From Rhodoplanes sp963724735 (GTDB lineage: Bacteria; Pseudomonadota; Alphaproteobacteria; Rhizobiales; Xanthobacteraceae): a DNA stretch of 64,000 nucleotides. Location: assembly GCA_963724735.1 (NCBI GenBank), contig CAVRVX010000012.1, positions 1-64,000 on the forward strand, given 5' to 3'. Position 1 is the stretch's first letter. Each line of letters starts with the position of its first letter. The translations under genes were made by a program, and so were the position numbers. The notes beneath the pieces were generated by a model, which was not told the origin of the DNA, did no database searches, and saw only the letters and a list, made by a program, of their open reading frames with translations. Below are positions 27,498-36,739 of this stretch, piece by piece.

Positions 27498-28404
27498 ATG
27501 AGAATTCTGATCGCCGGGGCGAGCGGTGCGATTGGCCGGCCGCTGGTTCGTCGCCTGAGAGCGAACCAGCATGAGGTATTCGCACTCACGCGATCGCCCG
27601 ATTCCGCACCCGCGTTGAAGGAAATTGGCGCGGAGCCGGTCATCGCCGACGCACTGGATGCCGCTGCGGTGAAGGCCGCCGTCGGACGGATCCGGCCCGA
27701 CGCTGTGATCAACCAATTGACCTCACTGCCCCGGCACTACACGCCCGCCGACATGAAGGCAGCGGCGGAACGCGATCGCAAAGTCCGAGTGGAAGGCAAC
27801 ATTAACCTGCTTGCGGCGCTTCGCGATGCGGGCGTGCGCCGCTACCTGCTGCAAAGTTCCGGATTCTGGTATGCCCCGGCGCGGGGCTGGCGGACGAGTC
27901 CGTCCCGTTCATCTCCAGCGCGTCCCCGGGAGTCGAGGCCGCGCCCGCACCTTCATGGAATTGGAAGCGCGCGGCTCGGCGACGCCGGGAATCGAGTTCG
28001 TCGCGCTACGTTACGGATTCTTCTACGGCCCCGGCACCTGGTACACGCGCGACGGCGATATTGGTGATCAGGTGCGGCAACAGCAGGTTCCGATTATCGG
28101 TGAGGGCCAGGGCGTCTACAGCTTCGTGCATATTGACGATGCGGCCGAGGCGACCGCTGCCGCGCTGGAGTGCCCGCCGGGAGCGTACAACATCGTCGAC
28201 GGAAACCCGTCGCCCCAGCACTTGTGGCTGACGGCGTTCGCGCGTGCTGCAGGAGCACCTGCGCCACCCCGCATCAGCGAAGAAGAGGCGCTTCGGGCGT
28301 CAGGCCCCGACGCGGTCTACTACGCGACGAGGCTTAGGGGCGCTTCGAATGAGAAAGCCGGGCGCGAGCTTGAGTTCCGTCCGCGCCCGCTCGAGTGGAT
28401 TTAG
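27498..28404 (+). pseudogene. NAD-dependent epimerase/dehydratase, two frameshifts
   Basis: ATG 27498 opens MRILIAGASGAIGRPLVRRL, a Rossmann GxxGxxG NAD(P)-binding fold of extended SDR proteins. Coding runs to SSGFWYAP, shifts near 27882 to GLADESVPFISSASPGVEAA, and shifts again near 27940 to TFMELEARGSATPGIEFVAL and on to the stop. YGFFYGPGTWY and SFVHIDDAA are typical family motifs. The catalytic-region segment holds both indels, so no full enzyme can be made. Substrate unknown. Confidence 0.75.
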
Positions 28405-28483
28405 GTCCAAGATCGGACTTATGAGTGTCGGTATCGACGACCGCATATAACCTCATCGGCACTGGAAAAGACGCGACAGCGCT

Positions 28484-28723
28484 ATGGCGAGAACCTACCG
28501 TGAAATTGCAATAGAGGAAATGCTGCGAACCGTCGAAGAAGCGATGAGTCGCGCTACTGACTGGTGGGGAGACCTGCCGCCGCCGATGAAAGAAGCGATC
28601 GAGCAGTTTCGCACCCAACTTGGGGCGGCAATTGATTCCGTAGAATTTGTTATTAATCAGTCCATAAGTAGTTGCACATTTTTATTGACAGGGCGAATTT
28701 CGTCTGATTCTGAAGGGAGATGA
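28484..28723 (+). pseudogene. small hypothetical protein truncated by IS630
   Basis: MARTYREIAIEEMLRTVEEA starts a helical protein whose frame enters the IS630 end at codon 58. Joining the flanks across the element and one TA restores a frame ending ALDRQVPETDRGEGPA, a product of about 76 residues. Function unknown. Confidence 0.55.
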
Positions 28724-29772
28724 AACAAGACGACGCTCGCAAGCTGGATCACGCGACGCTGGAAGAGATGCGCATGCGCGCCGTGCGCAGCGTACAGGCT
28801 GGCGAAAGTCCCGAGGTTGTCGCACGATCCATGCGGATCAACCGCCGTACGATCTATGGCTGGCTGGCGCAGTATCGGCGAGGTGGCTGGGGAGCGCTGA
28901 AAGCCAAGCCGCTTTTGGGCAGGCCGCCCAAACTGGATGCGCGCGCCTTGCAATGGATTTACAACACCATCACGCAGAAGAACCCGTTGCAACTGAAGTT
29001 CGCCTTCGCGCTGTGGACGCGTGCCATGGTGGCAAAGCTGATCAAGGATAAGTTTGGGGTCGTGGTGAGCGCCAATTCGGTTGGTCGACTGCTGGCGCAA
29101 CTTGGCATCACTTGCCAGAAGCCCTTGCACCGTGCGCAGGAGCGCGACGAGGCTGTGGTCGAGCAATGGCTCAGGAAGGACTACCCGAAGATCAAAGCCC
29201 TGGCGCAGCGAGAAAAGGCCGAGATCTTCTTTGGCGACGCCGCCCACATGCGCTCCGATCATCATGCCGGGCGCACGTGGGGTAAGAGGGGCGCAACCCC
29301 CATCGTCGAAACCACGGGTGCGCGCCATCGCATGAGCCTGATCTCGGCGATTACCGCGCGCGGCCATATGCGGTTCATGATCAAAGAAAAGGGTGGGGTG
29401 AATGCAGCGGTCTTCATCGAGTTTCTCAAGCGCCTGATGGCCGGCGCCAAGCGCGCGATTTTCTTGATCGTCGATCGCGGCCCCGCCCACATTGCCAAGA
29501 AGACCAGAGCTTTTGTCGACAGCCAACACGGCAGACTGCGGCTGTTTTTTCTGCCGCCCTATTCGCCCGACCGCAATCCAGACGAACTGGTCTGGAAACA
29601 CCTCAAGGCCGACACTGTTGGCCGCATGACAATTACCGACAAGGCCGATTTCAAAGTCAAGGTCCGCGCATCTATGCGCCAACTGCAAAACGACCCAGAA
29701 AAAATCCGGTCATTCTACCAAAAACCATCGCTCAAATATGCCGCCTGAGAGTGCATTTACTTATGGACTGAT
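28656..29772 (+). mobile_element. IS630-family element, 1117 bp
   Basis: Terminal inverted repeats share ATCAGTCCATAAGTA at both ends, and the element is flanked by TA dinucleotides at 28654-28655 and 29773-29774, the usual IS630 target. It carries one complete transposase gene. Confidence 0.9.
28720..29748 (+). CDS. IS630-family DDE transposase, 342 aa
   Basis: ATG 28720 follows GAAGGGAG. An N-terminal helix-turn-helix (ESPEVVARSMRINRRTIYGW) precedes the DDE domain: FFGDAAHMRSDHHAGRTWG (Asp), FLIVDRGPAHIAKK (Asp) and FFLPPYSPDRNPDELVWKHL (Glu in the PDxNPxExxW motif). Length is normal and the element appears capable of transposition. Confidence 0.93.
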   Translation: MKQDDARKLDHATLEEMRMRAVRSVQAGESPEVVARSMRINRRTIYGWLAQYRRGGWGALKAKPLLGRPPKLDARALQWIYNTITQKNPLQLKFAFALWTRAMVAKLIKDKFGVVVSANSVGRLLAQLGITCQKPLHRAQERDEAVVEQWLRKDYPKIKALAQREKAEIFFGDAAHMRSDHHAGRTWGKRGATPIVETTGARHRMSLISAITARGHMRFMIKEKGGVNAAVFIEFLKRLMAGAKRAIFLIVDRGPAHIAKKTRAFVDSQHGRLRLFFLPPYSPDRNPDELVWKHLKADTVGRMTITDKADFKVKVRASMRQLQNDPEKIRSFYQKPSLKYAA

Positions 29773-30081
29773 TAATAAAAGGGCACTCGACAGACAAGTA
29801 CCCGAAACTGACCGCGGGGAAGGCCCTGCGTGATGTTTGCTGGGTGCGTGGAAAACACCACGGCGTCGGCGAGCGGCGCTGGTCGCAAACGGGGTTCCGG
29901 AGCGCACGGCGAACAATGCTGCCGGTAGCGGCCGTGGTTCCTGGCGCCTAGCCCGGAGCAGGGCCCTCTCCTTAGGGCTCTCCAATGCGCACTTCAGATC
30001 GCTCGGCCTCCTGTCCTTGTTCGGTGCGTGTTAGCCAAACTCTCGAACCGCCATGGTACGGACCCGTATGCCTGGTGGTGT

Positions 30082-30116
30082 GGGAGGGGCGGCGTCGCGA
30101 GGCGCCCCCCTATCCC
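30082..30116 (+). terminator. strong GC-rich stem-loop in a gene-free gap
   Basis: GGGAGGGGCGGCGTCGCGAG folds back on GGCGCCCCCCTATCCC to give a long GC stem. It lies in the 29775-30190 gap, where no gene is recognised. No T-run follows, so it may be part of an old group II intron or mobile element end rather than a terminator. Confidence 0.35.
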
Positions 30117-30190
30117 GATCGTTGACCCGTATGCGACATTGACGGCGCATTGCGCTACGCTGCGGTAAACTGATTAGCGTGATGGGGTGA

Positions 30191-31294
30191 ATGATGCCGT
30201 TTGAACCGCTGACGCTCAGGAGCATTCGGGCCCGTTCGGTCGTCCTTAAACTTAAACGTCCGGTCATCGCGCGCATTGCTACCATAACCGATTGGCCGCT
30301 TGTGCTGATCGATCTCCACACGGAGGAAGGGATTGTCGGCCGCGGTTATCTCGAACCCTATATTGTGAAATCGATGCGCTATCTAATCTCGGCGCTCAGC
30401 GATCTGGCGGAATGGCTAAAAGGTCGTCGGATCGCGCCGGTCGAGCTTTACGATGCGGCGCGCAAATCCCTGCATTTTGTTGGTTACCAGGGCTTATCGA
30501 TGATCGCCGTTTCTGGCCTCGATATGGCAGCTTGGGATGCGCTGGCCAAGGCAGCAGGCATGCCGCTCTGTGTTCTGCTCGGCGGTTCGATCGGCGCGGT
30601 GAAGGCATACAACAGCAACGGCCTATGGCTCAAAGACCCGGACGCGGTCGCTGCGGAAGCTATAGAGCTGCGTGACGAAGGCGGATTTTCCGGTCTGAAG
30701 CTGCGTCTTGGCCGCGATAGCATCCGCGACGATATGGCGACGATCGAGGCTGTCAGGAAGTCGGTTGGAGACGACATGGCCTTAATGGTCGATTTCAACC
30801 AAGGCCTGACCCTCGCCGATGCTTTGCAGCGGGGCCATCTGCTTGACGATTTGGGGTTGGCGTGGATCGAAGAACCGATCATCTATGACAATCTCGATGG
30901 CTATGCGCAGCTCGCTGCCGAATTGATTACGCCGATCCAAATTGGCGAGAATTTCTATGGCATGCGCGATCTACACCGGGCGCTTCAGATGAAGGCGTGC
31001 GACTTCGTGATGCCAGACTTCATGCGGATCGGCGGCGTGACCGGATGGCTTAAAGCAGCGGCCATTGCCGGCGCTGCCGGTGTGCCTATTTCAACGCACC
31101 TATATCCGGAAGTTGCCGCGCATGTGATGCGGGTAACCGACACCGCACATTGGCTTGAATGGCAGGATTGGGCCGACCCGGTTCTACAACAACCTTACGA
31201 TGTTAAGGGAGGCATGTTCCACGTGCCGAATGTGCCTGGCGTTGGCCTGGAGTGGAACGAAGACGCTGTGAGGCTTAATCAGGTCGAACTCTAG
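30191..31294 (+). CDS. enolase-superfamily enzyme (mandelate racemase/muconate lactonizing type), 367 aa
   Basis: The capping domain (residues 1-120) is followed by a TIM-barrel. GLKLRLGRD carries the Lys on strand 2; metal ligands are visible as Asp in LMVDFNQ, Glu in WIEEPI and Glu in QIGENFYG. THLYPEVAAHVMRV holds a His suited to act as the opposite base, as in the mandelate racemase subgroup. Such enzymes abstract the alpha-proton of a carboxylate substrate; the substrate here cannot be deduced. Intact and followed 73 bases later by a thioesterase gene in the same direction, possibly one unit. Confidence 0.85.
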   Translation: MMPFEPLTLRSIRARSVVLKLKRPVIARIATITDWPLVLIDLHTEEGIVGRGYLEPYIVKSMRYLISALSDLAEWLKGRRIAPVELYDAARKSLHFVGYQGLSMIAVSGLDMAAWDALAKAAGMPLCVLLGGSIGAVKAYNSNGLWLKDPDAVAAEAIELRDEGGFSGLKLRLGRDSIRDDMATIEAVRKSVGDDMALMVDFNQGLTLADALQRGHLLDDLGLAWIEEPIIYDNLDGYAQLAAELITPIQIGENFYGMRDLHRALQMKACDFVMPDFMRIGGVTGWLKAAAIAGAAGVPISTHLYPEVAAHVMRVTDTAHWLEWQDWADPVLQQPYDVKGGMFHVPNVPGVGLEWNEDAVRLNQVEL

Positions 31295-31367
31295 CTCATG
31301 TCGTCATCCGATTTGCGATTGGCATTTCCGTAAACTCGCAACGACTGTCGTCGGCCGGAGCATCCTA

Positions 31368-31784
31368 ATGGAACGAACCTCTTTCGAAAGCGACAAACTC
31401 ATTAAATTCCATCATTGCGACCCGGCCGGAATTATCTTCTATCCGCAGTACTTCATCCTCTTCAACGAGTTGGTAGAAGACTGGTTCACTAAAGGTCTCA
31501 ACGTCAGCGTTGTGGAACAGGTCACTCGAGAACGCATTGGTATTCCAATGGCGCGCGTCGAGTGTGACTTTCTTGCGCCGAGCAGGATAGGCGACATACT
31601 GCGGTTTGTACTGCGGGTTGTACGTATCGGCCGGAGTTCCATGACGCTTCGGACTGAGTGCCGCTCGGGCGACGAGATTCGTGTTAGAGCACACCTCACT
31701 GTGGTATTTGCCTCCCTCGATACGCTTCGACCGGTTCCCATTTCGGCAGACCTTAGACAGCGCATTGAGTGCTTTTTGGACTAA
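31368..31784 (+). CDS. hotdog-fold acyl-CoA thioesterase, 4-hydroxybenzoyl-CoA thioesterase type, 138 aa
   Basis: FHHCDPAGIIFYPQYFILFN is the active-site segment of the 4-HBT family, with the catalytic Asp in CDPAG. The rest (FLAPSRIGDILRFVLRVVRI) follows the expected strand order, and the length is typical. It would hydrolyse an acyl- or aroyl-CoA. Next to the enolase-superfamily gene it could belong to a small carboxylate-degradation unit, an inference from spacing only. Confidence 0.88.
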   Translation: MERTSFESDKLIKFHHCDPAGIIFYPQYFILFNELVEDWFTKGLNVSVVEQVTRERIGIPMARVECDFLAPSRIGDILRFVLRVVRIGRSSMTLRTECRSGDEIRVRAHLTVVFASLDTLRPVPISADLRQRIECFLD

Positions 31785-31950
31785 TCTGCGATAACCATCT
31801 GGAGGCTTAAGAGTCATTTGCTGGCGCGTTCATGAGGAGCCCGCTCGCGAATGTCGGGCCATGAGCGGATAAGCGAACTCATCGCGGGCGCCGCGAAAAC
31901 GGCGTTCATGACCCATAGGCGAAGTCGGCCACGCCGGCGAGATATTCTGT

Positions 31951-34900
31951 TTACATACCCAGCTCGTCGAGCAGCGCTTTGGCCTCTCTGAGTTCAGCCG
32001 TGGCCAAGCCCTCGGTAAACCACCCATAGAGGGGGGCAAGCAGGCTGCGGGCCTCGATTCGCCTGTCCTGATTGTGCAAGATATTCGCGAGACTGATCGC
32101 AGCCCTAAGCTCCCACCACTTAGTCGACTGCCGCCGGCTTATGTCTATGGCCTTCTCGAACTCCTTCTCAGCCCCCACTGTATCTGGATCGGTACCTCTA
32201 AGAAGCAATACACCACGTTGACGGCATATTTCGGCAGAATACCAAACTTCTCCGCTCGCTTCGCCGATTTGCCTTGCCTCATTAAGCACGTCAAGCGCTA
32301 ACTTGAGTTGATTATCATGCGCCAGGGCCGAACTGAGAAGGCCTAAAAACAATGTACGCCATACGCGACCGCCTGACTTAGAATAGTCTTCAAGTCCCCT
32401 CTGAATAGATTTGGTTGCCTCAGATGCGTTCCCCTGCCGTAGAAGCAAGTACCCTTCATAAATCGGGACCTGAGATGTCCAAAACGGCAATTCGTAGTCC
32501 TTTGCCAAGTCACTTAATGCTGATAACCATTTAGACAGGTCTGTGTCCGCGGCCAACAAACATCCTGTACGGCAGGACATTGCTAGACAAATAGCGAGTG
32601 TCGGGAGATGACCTGTTGAGCAAGCCAGCGTGGTCGCCTCTCTGCAACGCGCCAATGCTTGTTCAGGATAACCCAACCATGCCAGTATCAAGCCAGCCCA
32701 TGATAATGCTAGTAGGTTCGGATACATACCTATGTGTTTTATCAACTCGCTATGATGTGTTGCGTTATATAGTTTAATAACTTCATTTACTCTCGCTTGC
32801 GTCAGCATTGGATTTCCTTGTAACAAAGCAATGCCACCTTTAGCGAGATTTCCGATGATAAGTTCCGATGCGTCTGCATGCATTATGCCATCAGCTTCTA
32901 AGTCATCGGATAGTTCTTGCGCCTCTCGAATTTCTCCACGATTTACATGAAAAAGCCATAGACCCCAACCAACATGAAAAAAATTAGAAGGCCTACCGAG
33001 TTGATTCCATAGTGTTTTCGCTCGCGTATATGTATCGCTAACTTCACGTGCCGCGTACCCTTTGAATGCGAGGAGGGCGGTACCCTTTGCGCATTGAACT
33101 TCGAGTTCAGTAGAGTCGCGCTGAGCGCTGTGCGGAAGTCGTGAAAGCTCCGCCAATGCTTTGTCCAAGAGTTCAATTGCCTCCGACAAGTCCGATCTTG
33201 CGATGGACTGCTCGGCAGCTCTTTGATAGTATTCACTGGCATCAGTAATCATGCCTGCCTTAGAACAATGGTAGCCGAGCATGTCGAGTTTAACGTCTTC
33301 GCCGGCCTTACGTTTTGCGGTGAGGGCACTGACGATCTTGGCATGAAGCGGGATGCATCGGTTCCGTATCAGACTGGCATAGGCGGCGTTCTGCACGAGC
33401 GAATGTTTGAACACATAGATGGAGTCCGGTGGCAGGGCGCGCTGAAAGATCAGCTCGGCTTTGACGAGTGTCGATAGCGCCGCCTGAAGACCTGCGGCAG
33501 GAAGTTCCGCGACGGCCTCGATGAGCGAATAGGAGAACTCTCGGCCGATGGCGGCGCCGAGTTGTGCAACGGTCTTTGCCGGCCCAAGTCGATCTAACCG
33601 CGCCAGAAGTGAGGCTTGCAACGACGAGGGAATCGCCATCGGTGGCAAGGGCCCCGAAAGCTCGTACTGTTGGGCTGCTTCGTGCATCAGGCCACTCTCC
33701 AACACGGTCTTTGTCAGCTCCTCGATGAACAACGGCACGCCGTCGGTGCGGGCCACAATCTGATCAATGACTCCGTGCGGAAGGGCCTTGCCCCTTGTCA
33801 GGCCTGCAATTAATGCTAATCCCTCCGCCCGGTCGAGCCGGCTCAGCGCGACATTGGTGACATGACGAAAGTTGGGCCAGGGTGCTACAAATTCTGGGCG
33901 TGCACTCGCCAACAAAAGGATCCGCATGCCGTCCGCCTGCTCGACGATCCGTGTCAGCAGATCAAGCGAAGTCGGGTCAATCCAGTGCAGGTCCTCAAAA
34001 ATCATCAGAACCGGTTGGCCACCGCACAGTCGCGCTAATAGCGCGAAGAGCGCCGAAAGCGTACGCTCTTTTAATTTTCGTGGCGTTTCGCGTGGCAAGG
34101 GGAAGCGATCGCCGGTTGGTATTGACATAAGCGCTGCAAAAAGCGCCATGTCCATCTCCGCTGCTCCGCCCAACTCGCTGAGCAAGGCTGCTAGCTTTTC
34201 GAGCTTGGCGTCTGAGGGATCGTCTCGCTCGATGCCGGCAGATCGAGACAATTGTCCAATTATGGGTTGAAGCGCGCTGTCCTGATGATACGGTGAGCAA
34301 TGAAAGATCAAAGGAATATGCGGTTCTGTATGAAGTTTCTCCTGCACTGTCCGCATAAAACGAGACTTGCCGATCCCCGGCTCGCCGGTCACGAGTACGA
34401 CCCGGCCCTGCTCTCGTTTAACTTCAGCCCACCGGCGTGAGACTAGCCCAAGCTCTTCGTCGCGACCTATAAATGATGTCAGAGTCGTTCCATGCAACGC
34501 CTCGAAGCGACTCTCGACTGCACTCGTACGAAGCACTTGCCATACTGGAATGCGTTTTCCGCCACCGGTTTCGATTTCGCCGGCATCGCTGCAATCGAAT
34601 AACGTTCCGACCAGTCGTCGCGTAGCTCCGTCGATAATGACTGAGCTTGGTTGCGCTGACATCTGCAAGCGGACAGCGATGTCAAGCGCTTCGCCGGCGA
34701 TGCTGCCGTCTGGCGTTTCATGACCGAGATTGCCGATAATGACAGTACCTGTCGAAATTCCGATGCGGCAGCGCAGCAGGATATTGCCGGTTGCTTTGAG
34801 CGACTGGACTGATGCGCAAAGCGCAAGTCCGGCTCGGATGGCACATTCGACGTCATCCTCATGCGCCGTGGGAAATCCGAAATACAGAAGGACTGAATTG

Positions 34901-35460
34901 CCAACATGTTTAGCTAGGAAACCATAGAACGAACGAGCGATTTCGTTCGCGCTGTACTGATAAGCTCTGACCGCCTCGTGCAACTCCTCAAGGTCAAGAC
35001 CCGAACAGATCAATTCGGATGACATTATAGATAGCTGCCGACGTTCGGGTTCGGGTTGCGTCTGGATGCTGACAGCTACCGCCTGCACGCTTTCGGCAGC
35101 TTGAGCCCCCGGCGTATGCCGATCGGCGCTTTCATTGTTTTGAACAGGTGTCGTGATTGGACCGATGAATCGGTACCCACGGCGCGGCAGCGTCTCGATC
35201 CAACGCTCGCCCCCCGGCTCCGCGCCGAGAACTTTACGGAGCGCAGCGATCTGGACTGGCAGATTGCTCTCCTCAACCGCCAACCCTGACCACGCGGCTT
35301 CTATCAGAGCGTCTTTTGAGACCGGTGCGCCCCGCCGCTCTACGAGCGCGCGGAGCACGGCAACCGCACGCCTCCCGACCGGAACCGGTTCCGTACCGCG
35401 GAATAGAATTTCCGCTTCAACATCAAGCCGGAACGGCCCAAAATTATGGATCATCGCCAT
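31951..35460 (-). CDS. large regulator: wHTH + degenerate nucleotide cyclase + AAA ATPase + TPR, 1169 aa
   Basis: Residues 1-105 are an OmpR/CadC-type winged helix (RAVAVLRALVERRGAPVSKD, RKVLGAEPGGERWIETLPRR). Residues ~138-310 resemble a class III adenylate/guanylate cyclase, but the metal-binding Asp of FxDLVGST is Glu (SSELICSG, residue 149) and GDGVL is GNSVL (Asn 187), so catalysis is unlikely. Residues ~330-620 are a STAND-like ATPase with Walker A GEPGIGKSR (359-367) and Walker B VLMIFEDLHWID. The last ~450 residues are helical TPR-like repeats. The architecture is common in rhizobia and related bacteria as a one-component regulator. No membrane segment. Targets unknown. Confidence 0.88.
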   Translation of the reverse strand: MAMIHNFGPFRLDVEAEILFRGTEPVPVGRRAVAVLRALVERRGAPVSKDALIEAAWSGLAVEESNLPVQIAALRKVLGAEPGGERWIETLPRRGYRFIGPITTPVQNNESADRHTPGAQAAESVQAVAVSIQTQPEPERRQLSIMSSELICSGLDLEELHEAVRAYQYSANEIARSFYGFLAKHVGNSVLLYFGFPTAHEDDVECAIRAGLALCASVQSLKATGNILLRCRIGISTGTVIIGNLGHETPDGSIAGEALDIAVRLQMSAQPSSVIIDGATRRLVGTLFDCSDAGEIETGGGKRIPVWQVLRTSAVESRFEALHGTTLTSFIGRDEELGLVSRRWAEVKREQGRVVLVTGEPGIGKSRFMRTVQEKLHTEPHIPLIFHCSPYHQDSALQPIIGQLSRSAGIERDDPSDAKLEKLAALLSELGGAAEMDMALFAALMSIPTGDRFPLPRETPRKLKERTLSALFALLARLCGGQPVLMIFEDLHWIDPTSLDLLTRIVEQADGMRILLLASARPEFVAPWPNFRHVTNVALSRLDRAEGLALIAGLTRGKALPHGVIDQIVARTDGVPLFIEELTKTVLESGLMHEAAQQYELSGPLPPMAIPSSLQASLLARLDRLGPAKTVAQLGAAIGREFSYSLIEAVAELPAAGLQAALSTLVKAELIFQRALPPDSIYVFKHSLVQNAAYASLIRNRCIPLHAKIVSALTAKRKAGEDVKLDMLGYHCSKAGMITDASEYYQRAAEQSIARSDLSEAIELLDKALAELSRLPHSAQRDSTELEVQCAKGTALLAFKGYAAREVSDTYTRAKTLWNQLGRPSNFFHVGWGLWLFHVNRGEIREAQELSDDLEADGIMHADASELIIGNLAKGGIALLQGNPMLTQARVNEVIKLYNATHHSELIKHIGMYPNLLALSWAGLILAWLGYPEQALARCREATTLACSTGHLPTLAICLAMSCRTGCLLAADTDLSKWLSALSDLAKDYELPFWTSQVPIYEGYLLLRQGNASEATKSIQRGLEDYSKSGGRVWRTLFLGLLSSALAHDNQLKLALDVLNEARQIGEASGEVWYSAEICRQRGVLLLRGTDPDTVGAEKEFEKAIDISRRQSTKWWELRAAISLANILHNQDRRIEARSLLAPLYGWFTEGLATAELREAKALLDELGM

Positions 35461-35591
35461 AGCCTGATCTGATCACGAATTCAGGAACATTTTGTAACTT
35501 TTTAAGAGCCGTTTCGCGACTTCCCGGGTGACTAGCTTCAAGGTGCATTCGTCGCTGCCGAAGTGGCGACAAATGCCACGGGAAGAGCTGT

Positions 35592-35906
35592 ATGGCCATG
35601 GTTGATGAACCCGCACCTGCTGCCCGAAGACGCCCGAGACGTCTTCCGCGCGCGGCCACGGAAACTGCTGCGGCTGCTCGAAAAGCGGTAGCTCGGTTTC
35701 TGTCGCTTGTCCGCACATGGGCGCAGAGCTACTGCGACCGCAACGAAAAGCGCGCTCGATCTGTGATCCGCACATGGGCGAAACGTCATCGCGATCGACA
35801 AGAATTGCTCAATCTCCTGGACCAAGATCATCGGATCGCGCGGGATATGGGCACGACCGAGCAAGAGCTGAGGGCCTGGGCGGAAAAGCCTTTCTGGCTA
35901 CCCTAG
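35592..35906 (+). CDS. small basic DUF1127-like protein, 104 aa
   Basis: ATG 35592 with GGGAAGAG upstream. An Ala/Arg-rich N-terminus leads to RHRDRQELLNLLDQDHRIAR and DMGTTEQELRAWAEKPFW, resembling the C-terminal R...EL..LDD..LRDIG.....E..KPFW helix of DUF1127 proteins, some of which bind RNA and act in stress and phosphate responses. Divergent from the large regulator. The assignment is from pattern only. Confidence 0.6.
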   Translation: MAMVDEPAPAARRRPRRLPRAATETAAAARKAVARFLSLVRTWAQSYCDRNEKRARSVIRTWAKRHRDRQELLNLLDQDHRIARDMGTTEQELRAWAEKPFWLP

Positions 35907-35969
35907 GTGCGTCCTGGCTGTTGCAAGGCGAAACAACTCCAGGCGACCGATTCGAAAAGGAAGACAGCG

Positions 35970-36270
35970 ATGACGAGGCTGGGGCTGATTATTGGAGCAG
36001 TATTCGTATTGTTGGCCGCGGTTATTATGGCGTTCGCGGAATCCGCTATGGCGCGAGTTCGATTGCGCGACCCTCGACATAGCCGCGATCACGATGATTG
36101 AGAAACACGGGCGCATGGCAGATGTTCCGTCAGACCGACTATACGGTGCTGCGCTCGTCATGCAGCAAGCTCGTCAGGCCTGTCGCGATGCGCGTTTCGA
36201 CGAAGCGCGCGCGTTGTACGACCTGGTCCTTTCACTCGGTCCGGTCGTCGGTCACGAAACGGAGGAGTAA
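35970..36270 (+). pseudogene. small secreted protein with a frameshift after the signal peptide
   Basis: ATG 35970 (AAAAGGAAG upstream) gives MTRLGLIIGAVFVLLAAVIM followed by AFAESAMA, a good signal peptide with an AxA cleavage site. The mature part, EFDCATLDIAAITMIEKHGR to DEARALYDLVLSLGPV, continues in another frame after about 36045. If the indel is real the gene is dead; if it is a sequence error this is a ~100-residue periplasmic protein of unknown function. Confidence 0.6.
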
Positions 36271-36452
36271 GGCAAATCGTTGCCGACAACAGGTGCAGCG
36301 AACTTTGAGGCAACGCCGATCCGCGTCTGGTGGTCCTCTCCCGGCACACTATGGCGCGGGCGGGACCGGCCGAAGCCACAGACCTCGGCCGGTCCTTCGT
36401 TCTTGATCGACGGGAGGAGATGGGCGTCGCGCCGCGCAGCGAGGACGTTGTT

Positions 36453-36677
36453 ATGACGACGGACAATGAAAGCGATAGACCTCTCGTCCAGAACAGCGAT
36501 CAATATGAAAAGCGGGGTCTTCAATTTCTCGCTTTGTGCTTGATCCTGACAGCCATGCTTTTCATCCTGATCGACGCGATCGTCTACTTCACCGCCCCAA
36601 CCGGCGCAACTCCGCGCGGTAGGGAAATGTCCGAGACCGCAAAGCCCGTCGGTAAAGCGATGCCCGTTCTACCTTAG
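36453..36677 (+). CDS. small single-pass membrane protein, 74 aa
   Basis: ATG 36453 with GAGGA seven bases upstream. A polar N-terminus (MTTDNESDRPLVQNSDQYEK) is followed by one membrane helix (FLALCLILTAMLFILIDAIV) and a short polar tail. No family recognised. It follows two other small envelope-type genes in the same direction. Confidence 0.6.
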   Translation: MTTDNESDRPLVQNSDQYEKRGLQFLALCLILTAMLFILIDAIVYFTAPTGATPRGREMSETAKPVGKAMPVLP

Positions 36678-36739
36678 AGGTGCGGGGCGAGCAATGTCTT
36701 CGGGATCATCAAGATTAAACCCGGAGGTCGCCAACCGGG

